NCBI GenBank assembly: GCA_002293665.1
Contig: DBDQ01000115.1
Coordinates: 1,183-44,051 of the forward strand
DNA length: 42,869 nucleotides
Direction of reading: 5' to 3'
Source: Alistipes sp. UBA928
Lineage (GTDB): Bacteria > Bacteroidota > Bacteroidia > Bacteroidales > Rikenellaceae
Shown here: positions 33,854 through 41,322 of the stretch, in pieces
Position numbering within the stretch: the stretch's first letter is position 1
How the letters are laid out: every line of letters begins with the position of its first letter
Translations under genes and position numbers: made by a program
The notes under the pieces: model-generated
What the model saw: the letters and a program-made list of their open reading frames with translations, nothing else
What the model was told of the DNA's origin: nothing
The model's database searches: none

Positions 33854-33912
33854 CAAAGTTAGGGTAAAAAACCGAAACAGCACGACTGTTTTGCAAAAAA
33901 TAGCTACTTTTG
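33854..33912. promoter_or_regulatory. Divergent promoters of the DUF349 operon and the response-regulator gene
   Basis: On the minus strand TAACTTTG (33861 to 33854) lies 34 nt before the DUF349 ATG. On the plus strand TACTTTTG (33905-33912) ends 7 nt before the regulator ATG at 33920, implying a leaderless or nearly leaderless mRNA. Both match TAnnTTTG. Confidence 0.65.
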
Positions 33913-33919
33913 TACAATC

Positions 33920-34579
33920 ATGACTCACCGAATATTGATCGTCGACGACGAACCGGACATTCTGGAGTTCGTCGGATATAACCTCAAGAAAGAGGGCTAC
34001 GAAGTCGAAACCGCCACCAACGGCCGCGAGGCGGTCGATGTGACTCTCGCGTGGCACCCCCACCTGATACTGTTGGATGCCATGATGCCCATTATGGACG
34101 GGTTCGAAGCGTGCCGGCTGATTCGCACCACCAAAGGCATCGACAACACGCTCATCGTGTTTCTCACGGCGCGGGGCGACGAAAACTCGCAGGTGAAGGG
34201 GTTCGACGCTGGCGCCGACGACTACATCGCCAAACCGATACAGCTCAAAGCCCTGGCGAGCCGCATACGCGCCGTGCTCAAAAGGAAGGACATAAACGAG
34301 GTGTCGGAAGACGCCATCATGGTCGACGGCGAACGCCATCTGGTGACCCGCAACGGCGAGGAGATCGTGCTGCCGCGCAAGGAGTTCAACCTGTTGGCTC
34401 TGCTCCATTCGCAGCCGGGGCGCCTATTCACCCGCGAGGAGATTTACGACGCGGTGTGGGGCACCGACATAGTGGTGGGCGACCGCACGATCGACGTCCA
34501 CATCCGCAACCTGCGCAAAAAGATAGGCGACCACCACATCCAGACCATCAAAGGGGTGGGCTACAAGTACGAGGATTAA
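33920..34579 (+). CDS. OmpR/PhoB-family response regulator, no adjacent kinase
   Basis: The 219-residue protein has a receiver domain with acidic pocket Asp9-Asp10, phospho-acceptor Asp53 (LLDAMMPIMDG), Thr83 and Lys105 (A-K-P-I-Q), then a winged-helix DNA-binding domain from about residue 125 with RTIDVHIRNLRKKIG and a terminal T-I-K-G-V-G-Y-K-Y-E. It is a phosphorylation-dependent transcription regulator. The usual histidine kinase gene is not next to it: the upstream gene is divergent and the downstream gene is convergent with a 4-bp overlap. The kinase must be elsewhere. Confidence 0.95.
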   Translation: MTHRILIVDDEPDILEFVGYNLKKEGYEVETATNGREAVDVTLAWHPHLILLDAMMPIMDGFEACRLIRTTKGIDNTLIVFLTARGDENSQVKGFDAGADDYIAKPIQLKALASRIRAVLKRKDINEVSEDAIMVDGERHLVTRNGEEIVLPRKEFNLLALLHSQPGRLFTREEIYDAVWGTDIVVGDRTIDVHIRNLRKKIGDHHIQTIKGVGYKYED

Positions 34580-35751
34580 CGCGCAAGGCGGTCGATCACC
34601 GTGGCGATGGCGCCGTCGCCCGTGACGTTGGCCGCCGTGCCGAAACTGTCCATTGCGATGTAGAGCGCGATCATGAGCGCCTGCAGTGTCTCGTCGAATC
34701 CCAGAATAGATGACAATACTCCCAGTGCCGCCATGATAGCTCCGCCAGGCACTCCCGGTGCGGCCACCATAGTCACCCCCAGCATCATTATGAATCCCGC
34801 GAATAGGCCCACGGGCGTAGGCAGTCCCGACATGTACATGATCGCCACGGCGCAGGCCACGATCTTGAGTGTGCTGCCCGCCAGATGGATCGTTGCGCAC
34901 AGAGGCACCGTGAATCCCGCGATCTCGGGCCGCACGCCATTCTTCAGAGCGCACTGCAAAGTGACCGGGATCGTCGCTGCCGAAGACTGCGTGCCCAGAG
35001 CCGTGGCGTAGGCCGGAAGCATGTTGCGCAGCATGACGAAGGGGTTCTTTCGGGCCACCGCGCCCGCCGCCAGGAACTGCAATACCAACAGCAGGATGTG
35101 GAGCACGAAGATCACCGCGATAACACGTATGAAGAGCGACATGACAGGCCCGACTGTCCCCTCGGCGCCCATGCGCAGGAAGATGCCGAAGATGTAGAGC
35201 GGCAGCAGCGGTATGATGGCAGTCGAGATCACCTTGGTGACCACCTCGCGGAACTCCGACAGCACGCTCCGGAAAGAGCCTCCGGCGACGCGTGCCAACC
35301 CCAGGCCCAGTACGAACGCGAGGATCAGCGCCGTCATCACCCCCATCACCGGCGGCATGTCAACCGCGAAGAAGGGCTCCAGCGGGTCGGTGCTTCCGGT
35401 GAGCGAAGTGGCTCCCTTGCCCCGGTCGAGTATCAGCGGGTAGACGGCAAGGCTTGAAAAATAGGCCATGAAACCCGCGAAAAGCGTCGAGCCGTAGGCG
35501 ATCAGCGCCGTGAGTCCCAACAGCCGTCCCGCACCGGCGCCCAATTCGGCGATGCCCGGCGCCACCAGACCTACAATGATCAGCGGGATAACAAAGCCCA
35601 GAAAGCCCGAGAACAGGCCATTGAAAGTGACGAAACAGCGCACCACCCACTCAGGGAAGAACAGGCTGCAAACAATACCCGCGGCGATAGCGACGATCAC
35701 CCGCGGAAGAAGGCCGACACGAAACGGCTTTTTGAACTTCAGGAGTTTCAT
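34576..35751 (-). CDS. Dicarboxylate/amino acid:cation symporter (DAACS family)
   Basis: The 391-residue inner-membrane protein belongs to the GltP/DctA/SstT-type family. It has about eight helices, a serine-rich re-entrant hairpin region seen as GTQSSAATIPVTLQ (about 273-286), and a final helical part with G-V-P-G-G-A-I and a D-S-F-G-T-A-A-N-V-T-G-D motif that binds substrate carboxylate and Na+. The start is taken as the ATG at 35751 giving MKLLKFKKPF; a longer frame begins 20 codons upstream without a signal. It likely imports glutamate, aspartate, serine or C4-dicarboxylates. Confidence 0.92.
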   Translation of the reverse strand: MKLLKFKKPFRVGLLPRVIVAIAAGIVCSLFFPEWVVRCFVTFNGLFSGFLGFVIPLIIVGLVAPGIAELGAGAGRLLGLTALIAYGSTLFAGFMAYFSSLAVYPLILDRGKGATSLTGSTDPLEPFFAVDMPPVMGVMTALILAFVLGLGLARVAGGSFRSVLSEFREVVTKVISTAIIPLLPLYIFGIFLRMGAEGTVGPVMSLFIRVIAVIFVLHILLLVLQFLAAGAVARKNPFVMLRNMLPAYATALGTQSSAATIPVTLQCALKNGVRPEIAGFTVPLCATIHLAGSTLKIVACAVAIMYMSGLPTPVGLFAGFIMMLGVTMVAAPGVPGGAIMAALGVLSSILGFDETLQALMIALYIAMDSFGTAANVTGDGAIATVIDRLAR

Positions 35752-35879
35752 AATATTAGGTTCGAAGCGTAAAACAGCCACAATTGTAAACAAAAAATGC
35801 GATTTGTGCAAACAATTCTTCGCCGGGGCTTGGTGGTTCGGGTGATTTTTACTAAACTTGTGCCACTAAAAATCGTGTC

Positions 35880-36887
35880 ATGGAGATCATATACAAGATC
35901 AGAAGAAAAGCGTCGAGCCTGAAACGGCGCGTGGTGTTGCCCGAAGGCCCCGAGGATCGCACCATACAGGCCGCCGATTTTATTATCGGCGAGGGTATAG
36001 CCGAGGTCGTTCTACTCGGCGCGAAGGGACGCATCAGGGAACAGGCCGCCCGCTACGGCCTCAAGAACATCGACCACGCACGAATCGTCGACCCTTACCG
36101 GTTGGACCCCGCTGACGAAAAACGATACGTGGAGATGATGGTCGAACTGCGCGGCGCGAAGGGTGTCACTCCCGAGATCGCCACCAAACAGTTGCAAGAC
36201 CCGCTCTACCTTGGAGCCGTGATGGTGAAGGCTGGCGACGTGGATGGCGAGGTGGCCGGCGCGGTCAGCTACACGGGCGACGTGCTGAGGCCCGCGCTCC
36301 AGTATGTGAAAACGGCGCCGGGGATCAGCGTCGTCTCGGGCGCGTTCATCATGCGCATTCCCGACAAGAGTTACGGCGACAACGGAACGGTGCTCTTTGC
36401 CGACTGCGCGGTGTCACCCGACCCCACGGCGCAGCAACTCGCAGAGATCGCGGTGTCGACCGCCCGCACCGCCCGCAGCATTGTGGGAATGGAACCGAGG
36501 GTGGCGATGCTCAGTTTCTCGACCCGCGGATCGGCGCAGCACCCGTCGGTCGACAAGGTGACCGAGGCGACGCGCCTGGCCCAAAAGATGGCTCCCGATC
36601 TGGTGATCGACGGCGAAATGCAGGCCGACGCCGCGCTCGTTCCCGAAATCGCCGAGAGGAAGGCTCCGGGGTCGCGTCTCGGAGGCAGGGCAAACATCCT
36701 GATATTCCCCTCGCTGGAGGTGGGCAACATAGCCTACAAATTAGTGCAGCGTCTGGCCCATGCCGAGGCGATAGGCCCGGTGTTGCAGGGCATGGCTTCG
36801 CCCGTGAACGACCTCTCTCGTGGCTGCTCGGTCGATGACATTATAAATGTGGTGGCAATAACTGCTTGCCAAACAGACTTACAATAG
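35880..36887 (+). CDS. pta: Phosphate acetyltransferase
   Basis: The enzyme converts acetyl-CoA and phosphate to acetyl phosphate. At 335 residues it is the short, single-domain form without the N-terminal DRTGG/AAA part of E. coli Pta. Family segments include VVLPEGPEDRTIQAA (19-33), SVVSGAFIMRIPD, FADCAVSPDPTAQQLAEIA and SFSTRGSAQHPSVDKV. A TAAACTTG element (35853-35860), near the -7 consensus, precedes the start. It is followed 3 bp later by ackA, forming the acetate and ATP producing pathway. Confidence 0.96.
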   Translation: MEIIYKIRRKASSLKRRVVLPEGPEDRTIQAADFIIGEGIAEVVLLGAKGRIREQAARYGLKNIDHARIVDPYRLDPADEKRYVEMMVELRGAKGVTPEIATKQLQDPLYLGAVMVKAGDVDGEVAGAVSYTGDVLRPALQYVKTAPGISVVSGAFIMRIPDKSYGDNGTVLFADCAVSPDPTAQQLAEIAVSTARTARSIVGMEPRVAMLSFSTRGSAQHPSVDKVTEATRLAQKMAPDLVIDGEMQADAALVPEIAERKAPGSRLGGRANILIFPSLEVGNIAYKLVQRLAHAEAIGPVLQGMASPVNDLSRGCSVDDIINVVAITACQTDLQ

Positions 36888-36890
36888 ACA

Positions 36891-38093
36891 ATGAAAATAT
36901 TAGTTTTAAACTGCGGTTCGTCGTCGATCAAGTATCAGGTTATCGACATGGGGGCTGCCGAGCCCGTGCTGATGGGCAAAGGGATAGTCGACAGGGTGGA
37001 ACAGGCCGAAGGGGAGATCGTGCTCAAGGTCGAAGGACGGCAAAATCTCGTCAGGGAACTGCCCATTCCCGACCATAAAACCGGGATCGCACTGCTGATC
37101 GAGGTTATCACCGACCCCACGCACGGGATCATCGAGTCGCTCGACCAGATTGGTGCCGTGGGTCATCGCGTGGCGCACGGGGGAAGTTTCTTCGACGGCA
37201 GCGCGCTTGTCGACGGCGACGTGATAGAGAAGATTCGCGCCTGTTTCGATCTCGCCCCGTTGCACAATCCCGCAAACCTTCAGGGCATACTCTCGATTGC
37301 CGAGTTGCTGCCTGCTGTTCCCCAGGTCGCCGTGTTCGACACCGCGTTTCATCAGACGATACCCGCCGAAAACTACATGTACGCTATCCCGTGGAAGTAC
37401 TACGAAAAATACGGTGTGCGGAAGTTCGGGTTCCACGGTACGAGCCACCGGTTCGTGGCCGAAAAAGGGGCACGCATGGCAAAACTCGACCTCGCCTCCT
37501 CGCGTATCATCACCTGCCACATCGGCAACGGAGGCTCCATAACCGCCATCGTAAACGGTCGGTCGGTCGATACCTCGATGGGTTTCACTCCCGTCGACGG
37601 CGTCATCATGGGTACCCGCACAGGATGTATAGACCCCGGCGCGCTGCTGTTCATAGGTGAGAAAGAGGGTATGAGCTACGACGAGCTCGGCAATATGATG
37701 AACAAAGCGTCGGGAGTGCTCGGCGTGTCGGGTCTTTCGAGCGATATGCGCGATATTGTTGCCGCCGCCAAGGCCGGTAATCCGCGGGCCGAACTCGCCC
37801 TTGCGATGTACGACGCACGTATAAAACATTTCATAGGAGCTTACGCCGCCCTGATGGGAGGAGTCGACATGATAATCTTCACAGGCGGGGTGGGCGAGAA
37901 CCAGTGGTCGACGCGGGCACGCGTTTGCTCGGGTCTCGAATACATGGGTGTGGAGTTCGACCGGGAGGCCAACGACGGGCTGCGCGGACGCGATGCGATA
38001 ATCTCCCGTCCGTCGTCGAGAGTCGTCGTTGCTGTCGTCACGACAGACGAGGAGTTGGTGATCGCCCAGGATACCTATCGCCTTACGCACTGA
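36891..38093 (+). CDS. ackA: Acetate kinase
   Basis: The enzyme transfers phosphate from acetyl phosphate to ADP, giving ATP and acetate. The 400-residue protein shows NCGSSSIKYQVID (7-19), GHRVAHGG, HNPANL, FGFHGTSHRFVA, CHIGNGGSITAI, MGFTPVDGVIMGTRTGCIDP and FTGGVGEN, all ASKHA-fold acetate kinase signatures. The length is normal. It is coupled to pta 3 bp upstream. The gene ends 8 bp before the end of a convergent hypothetical gene, with no room for a separate terminator. Confidence 0.98.
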   Translation: MKILVLNCGSSSIKYQVIDMGAAEPVLMGKGIVDRVEQAEGEIVLKVEGRQNLVRELPIPDHKTGIALLIEVITDPTHGIIESLDQIGAVGHRVAHGGSFFDGSALVDGDVIEKIRACFDLAPLHNPANLQGILSIAELLPAVPQVAVFDTAFHQTIPAENYMYAIPWKYYEKYGVRKFGFHGTSHRFVAEKGARMAKLDLASSRIITCHIGNGGSITAIVNGRSVDTSMGFTPVDGVIMGTRTGCIDPGALLFIGEKEGMSYDELGNMMNKASGVLGVSGLSSDMRDIVAAAKAGNPRAELALAMYDARIKHFIGAYAALMGGVDMIIFTGGVGENQWSTRARVCSGLEYMGVEFDREANDGLRGRDAIISRPSSRVVVAVVTTDEELVIAQDTYRLTH

Positions 38094-38101
38094 GCGGCGA
38101 A

Positions 38102-38440
38102 CTATTCGACTTTCAGCTTCAGGGAGAGTCCGCCCCACTGGTTTACCATACAGGTGGTGATGCGGGGCGGGGTGCCGCCGTCGTCGGAGGTCACTACTTC
38201 GATCTCGAAGGGAGGCGAGGCGGCGATGACGTCGGAGGCAGGGAACTCACGCGCAATGACGTAGAGGTAGAGATCGGCGTGGTCGCAGGGAGGTGTTTCG
38301 AGCAACTCTTTTCCTGCGCCGACGAGATTGACATAGTCGATCATCGCGCCGTCGGTATCGAAACAGACGGCCGACATGTAGACGGAATATCTGCCCCACT
38401 CCGGAAACGTGCTCCGCACCTCGATCCTGAAACTTTTCAC
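38102..38440 (-). CDS. Hypothetical protein, 112 aa, GTG start
   Basis: I do not recognise this family. The 112-residue protein has no signal peptide, is beta-rich and acidic, and ends in GGLSLKLKVE. The coding frame opens with GTG at 38440; no in-frame ATG lies upstream. TATTTTTG (38453 to 38446) is a good -7 box ending 5 nt before the GTG, which suggests a leaderless mRNA. Met22 is a less likely alternative start. It is convergent with ackA and divergent from yceD. Confidence 0.65.
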   Translation of the reverse strand: MKSFRIEVRSTFPEWGRYSVYMSAVCFDTDGAMIDYVNLVGAGKELLETPPCDHADLYLYVIAREFPASDVIAASPPFEIEVVTSDDGGTPPRITTCMVNQWGGLSLKLKVE

Positions 38441-38445
38441 GCCCG

Positions 38446-38503
38446 CAAAAATACAAAAATTAGTAATTAGTAATTAGTAATTCCTAATAATTATATATCT
38501 TTG
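38446..38503. promoter_or_regulatory. Divergent promoters with three tandem TTAGTAA repeats
   Basis: TATTTTTG on the minus strand (38453 to 38446) and TATCTTTG on the plus strand (38496-38503) point outward. Between them TTAGTAA occurs three times in a row (38460-38480). The repeats could be a binding site or simple slippage. The plus-strand box is 14 nt before the yceD ATG. Confidence 0.6.
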
Positions 38504-38517
38504 CCCCCCGCAACAGA

Positions 38518-39024
38518 ATGAAGTCGCGCTACACCATAGCCCACAGGGGTCTGAAAGAGGGGGTTCACGCTTATGAGTGGAGCGTGGGCGATGAGTTTTG
38601 GAAAGCCCGTCCCGAGGGTGGCATAATTGGTGGAGAGGCAGAGGTAGCCGCGACTCTGGAAAAGGGAGCGACCGGAGTGATGAGGCTGGAGGTGCGCATC
38701 GAGGGTAACGTGACGGTGCCTTGTGACCGCTGTTTGGAGGATTGCAGCCTGCCGGTGGATTACACGGGCCGGTTGGCGGTGAAGGTTTCCGACCGGGAGC
38801 AGCCGCTGGAAGAGGACGTGTTGTGGCTGATGCCGGGAGACAGTTTGATCGACCTCGAGCAATATATATATGAAAGCGTCGTGCTGAGTCTGCCAATGCA
38901 CCGGGTGCACCCCGAGGATGTTCACGGACAGCCGCTGTGCAACCCCGCGATGCTCGAAAGATTTAAGATAGTGAGCGAAGAAGAATTCGACGAGTTAACA
39001 AAAATTGAAGATTTAACAAAATAG
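38518..39024 (+). CDS. yceD: YceD/DUF177 family protein
   Basis: The 168-residue cytoplasmic protein carries the DUF177 hallmark V-P-C-D-R-C-L (around 60-66) in a beta-rich domain. YceD proteins are found next to L32 and fatty-acid genes in most bacteria and have been linked to 23S rRNA accumulation in plants and E. coli. It is 4 bp upstream of rpmF, the standard order. Confidence 0.92.
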   Translation: MKSRYTIAHRGLKEGVHAYEWSVGDEFWKARPEGGIIGGEAEVAATLEKGATGVMRLEVRIEGNVTVPCDRCLEDCSLPVDYTGRLAVKVSDREQPLEEDVLWLMPGDSLIDLEQYIYESVVLSLPMHRVHPEDVHGQPLCNPAMLERFKIVSEEEFDELTKIEDLTK

Positions 39025-39028
39025 AGAT

Positions 39029-39211
39029 ATGGCACATCCTAAACACAAAGTCTCGTCGACACGGCGCGACAAGAGAAGAACCCACTACAAGGCCACCACT
39101 CCGACCGTGGCCACATGCTCCAACTGCGGCTCGCCGGTGCTCTACCACAGAGTATGCCCCGAGTGCGGATTCTACCGCGGTAAACTCGCCATCGAACAAA
39201 AGGCGGAGTAG
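39029..39211 (+). CDS. rpmF: Ribosomal protein L32
   Basis: The 60-residue basic protein starts MAHPKHKVS and has a zinc-binding set Cys30, Cys33, Cys43 and Cys46 (C-S-N-C, C-P-E-C), so it is the zinc-dependent form of L32. It is a component of the 50S subunit. It lies between yceD and plsX with gaps of 4 bp on each side. Confidence 0.97.
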   Translation: MAHPKHKVSSTRRDKRRTHYKATTPTVATCSNCGSPVLYHRVCPECGFYRGKLAIEQKAE

Positions 39212-39215
39212 GACT

Positions 39216-40175
39216 ATGGCCGACAAGGTGATCCGGGTTGGTGTCGACGCTATGGGGGGTGATTACGCTCCCGAAGCCGTGGTGATGGGTGCGATCGAGG
39301 CTGTCGGACGGCTTGCCGCCGATGTCACGCTGGTGCTTTTCGGCGACGGGGACGCCATCCGTGAGATCATGCGGCGCGAAGGTGTGGCCGACGACATGTT
39401 CGAAGTCGTGCACACCACCGAGGTGATCTCTATGAGCGATCATCCGGCCCAGGCGTTTACCAAAAAGCCCGACTCATCGCTCACCGTCGGTTTCGGCTGG
39501 CTCAAGGCGGGTCGCATAGACGGTTTTGCGAGTGCCGGCAACACAGGTGCCATGCTCGTGGGGTCGATGTACACCGTGCGCGCCATAGAAGGAGTGATCC
39601 GGCCCACGATCTCGTCGCCCATTCCGGTGGTGGACGGGCGTACCGCGCTCGTGCTCGACGTCGGCCTCAATGTCGACTGCAAGCCCGACGTGCTCGATCA
39701 GTACGGCATGCTGGGCAGTACCTACGCCGAAACGGTGCTCGGCATCGAGAATCCCCGCGTGGCCCTGCTCAACATCGGCGAAGAGAAAGAAAAAGGCAAC
39801 CTTGCAACCAAGGCCGCCTACGAGATTATGGAGGGCTCCACCAAGTATAACTTCGTGGGCAACGTCGAAGGCAAGCACCTCTTTACCGGTGAGGTGGCCG
39901 ACGTGATAGTGTGCGACGGTTTTGTGGGCAACATCGTGCTCAAACAGGCCGAAAGCATGTACGACATAATTCGCGGTTTCGGCGTCGAGTCCAACAAGTT
40001 CTTCGACGGTATGAACTACGAAAATATCGGCGGAACGCCCGTGTTGGGGGTCAATGCTGCCGTCACCGTGGGGCATGGACGATCCACTCCGCGTGCTATC
40101 TGCAATATGATCCTTCAGACGGAGCGTATTGTCCGGTCGGGGTTTGTGCGGCAGATTAAGGAGAGGGTGTCGTAG
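39216..40175 (+). CDS. plsX: Phosphate acyltransferase PlsX
   Basis: PlsX makes acyl phosphate from acyl-ACP, the donor for PlsY in phospholipid synthesis. The 319-residue protein has V-D-A-M-G-G-D-Y-A-P-E at 10-20, K-K-P-D-S-S-L, GFASAGNTGAMLVGS and VCDGFVGNIVLKQAESM. It is at the end of the yceD-rpmF-plsX unit. In many Bacteroidota fabH follows directly, but here it is followed by repeats and a tRNA. Confidence 0.97.
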   Translation: MADKVIRVGVDAMGGDYAPEAVVMGAIEAVGRLAADVTLVLFGDGDAIREIMRREGVADDMFEVVHTTEVISMSDHPAQAFTKKPDSSLTVGFGWLKAGRIDGFASAGNTGAMLVGSMYTVRAIEGVIRPTISSPIPVVDGRTALVLDVGLNVDCKPDVLDQYGMLGSTYAETVLGIENPRVALLNIGEEKEKGNLATKAAYEIMEGSTKYNFVGNVEGKHLFTGEVADVIVCDGFVGNIVLKQAESMYDIIRGFGVESNKFFDGMNYENIGGTPVLGVNAAVTVGHGRSTPRAICNMILQTERIVRSGFVRQIKERVS

Positions 40176-40195
40176 AGGCTTTATCGCGTAACCTT

Positions 40196-40217
40196 CTCCT
40201 CCTTCGGGAAGGAGGAG
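40196..40217. repeat. Hairpin after plsX
   Basis: CTCCTCCTT (40196-40204) and AAGGAGGAG (40209-40217) form a perfect 9-bp stem with a CGGG loop, followed by a G-rich run (40230-40238). There is no T tract. It looks like a fragment of an interspersed palindromic repeat, but could also end the plsX transcript. Confidence 0.5.
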
Positions 40218-40260
40218 TACTCCGTGAAGCGGGGGGGGCAGGTTGGTGGCGTATTGAGAG

Positions 40261-40413
40261 CCATAGTTACCTCCCTCGCAAGATGCCGACGCCGGCCTAC
40301 GGCCGACACGTCGGTGCTCGGGCGGTGACTATTATAAATACCATAGTTTTCTCCTTCGCAAGATGCCGACGCCGGCCTGTGGCCGACACGTCGGCGCTCA
40401 GTCGAAGACTATT
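40261..40413. repeat. Two tandem copies of a 73-bp palindromic repeat
   Basis: Unit 1 (40261-40333) and unit 2 (40341-40413) agree at 63 of 73 positions and lie 80 bp apart start to start. Each unit begins with ATAGT and ends with ACTAT (inverted), and its core is a hairpin GCCGACG...CGTCGG with an inner GGCC/GGCC stem. The change of GGT to GGC between copies keeps the stem paired. No open frame is conserved. The layout suggests a REP- or MITE-like element. Confidence 0.75.
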
Positions 40414-40422
40414 CGATCTAAA

Positions 40423-40494
40423 GGTCTCATAGTTCAAGGGATAGAACGGAAGTTTCCTAAACTTCAAATACAGGTTCGAGTCCTGTTGAGACTA
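40423..40494 (+). tRNA. tRNA-Arg(CCT)
   Basis: The 72-nt sequence folds as a cloverleaf with acceptor GGTCTCA/TGAGACT, anticodon arm GAAGT-TTCCTAA-ACTTC (anticodon CCT, reads AGG) and T arm ACAGG-TTCGAGT-CCTGT. The discriminator base is A and CCA is not encoded. An intrinsic terminator follows 3 bp later. Confidence 0.94.
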
Positions 40495-40497
40495 CAA

Positions 40498-40528
40498 AGA
40501 GCCGCCGTACATCCGGCGGCTCTTGACT
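40498..40528 (+). terminator. Intrinsic terminator of tRNA-Arg
   Basis: AGAGCCGCCG (40498-40507) and CGGCGGCTCT (40514-40523) form a perfect 10-bp stem with a short loop, followed by T-rich sequence. Confidence 0.88.
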
Positions 40529-40559
40529 TTTTCAGGGGAGGGCGTTCAAAAATTAACAG

Positions 40560-40590
40560 AAAACGGCGAAAATGTTTTTTCGCCGTTTTT
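40560..40590. terminator. Second strong terminator between tRNA-Arg and the V-ATPase genes
   Basis: AAAACGGCGAAAA (40560-40572) and TTTTCGCCGTTTT (40577-40589) form a perfect 13-bp stem with a TGTT loop and T/A runs on both sides. It insulates the ATPase operon from upstream transcription. Confidence 0.85.
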
Positions 40591-40614
40591 CATGTTATAT
40601 TTCGGTTACGGGAC

Positions 40615-40644
40615 TTGCTTTTATTAAAAATTCTTATTAATTTG
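40615..40644 (+). promoter_or_regulatory. Possible promoter of the V-type ATPase operon
   Basis: TTG at 40615-40617 and TTAATTTG at 40637-40644 are 19 bp apart, fitting the -33/-7 spacing; the -7 box has one mismatch to TAnnTTTG. The leader to the ATG at 40702 would be about 50 nt. Confidence 0.4.
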
Positions 40645-40701
40645 CGCTCCGAATTATCGCCTCCCCCTCGGTAATAACCAGACTAAAACTTCAATCATTA
40701 T

Positions 40702-41322
40702 ATGGAAAACAACAAGTTATCCCAACTTACGCAGAAGCTCTACGAGGAAGGTTTGTCCAAAGGACGGGCGGAGGGTGAACGAATAGTCGCCGAAGCCACC
40801 GAAAAGGCAAAAAAAATAGTCGCCGAGGCCGAAGAGAATGCCAAACGGATCAAGCGCAAAGCCGAATCAGACGCGACGGAGCTCCATAAGAACACCATGA
40901 CCGAGATCGCACTCGCCGGTCGTGAGGCCACCGCGAAGATCAAAGAGGAGATCGCCTCGATGGTCGTCGCACGCGCCTTGGGCGACGGTGTTCACAAAGC
41001 CGCTCTCGATCCTGCGTTTATAAAAGAGGTGCTTCTCGCCGCGGCCAAGAGCTGGAGCGCGGGAGGAGCCGAAAAGATTACCCTCGAGGCGCTGCTTCCC
41101 GCGGCCAAACAGAAAGAGCTGGACGCGGCCTTCGCCGGCAGTGCAGGCGCACTTCTCAAAGAGGGCATCGAAGTGGGATACAGTCCCGACGTGCGCTCGG
41201 GTTTCAAAGTGGGCGAAAAGGGAGGTGGATACTACATCGGGTTCTCCGATGAGAACTTCGAGGCACTATTGGGTCGCTATCTGCGCGAAAAAGTCACCAC
41301 CATTCTCTACGGCACAAAGTAA
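40702..41322 (+). CDS. atpE: V-type ATP synthase subunit E
   Basis: The 206-residue protein forms part of the peripheral stalk that links the catalytic head to the membrane part of the V/A-type ATPase. The first 95 residues are a long charged helix (repeated A-E-A-x-E-x-A/K patterns) able to form a coiled coil with subunit G/H, and the C-terminal half is a globular domain ending in L-R-E-K-V-T-T-I-L-Y. The next gene begins in the stop codon region (overlap of 1 bp), as in other Bacteroidota V-ATPase operons. Confidence 0.9.
   Translation: MENNKLSQLTQKLYEEGLSKGRAEGERIVAEATEKAKKIVAEAEENAKRIKRKAESDATELHKNTMTEIALAGREATAKIKEEIASMVVARALGDGVHKAALDPAFIKEVLLAAAKSWSAGGAEKITLEALLPAAKQKELDAAFAGSAGALLKEGIEVGYSPDVRSGFKVGEKGGGYYIGFSDENFEALLGRYLREKVTTILYGTK

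Noticed and set aside
36906..38138. 410-codon open frame on the minus strand opposite ackA
   Set aside because: It is a shadow of ackA, with low-complexity His/Arg-rich composition and no promoter.
38460..38480. Three TTAGTAA repeats as an origin or iteron
   Set aside because: Only three short AT-rich units occur in a promoter, with no DnaA boxes or replication gene nearby; slippage is simpler.
40261..40413. CRISPR-like array upstream of tRNA-Arg
   Set aside because: There are only two long units of 73 bp with an internal palindrome and a 7-bp gap, with no spacers of regular size and no cas genes.
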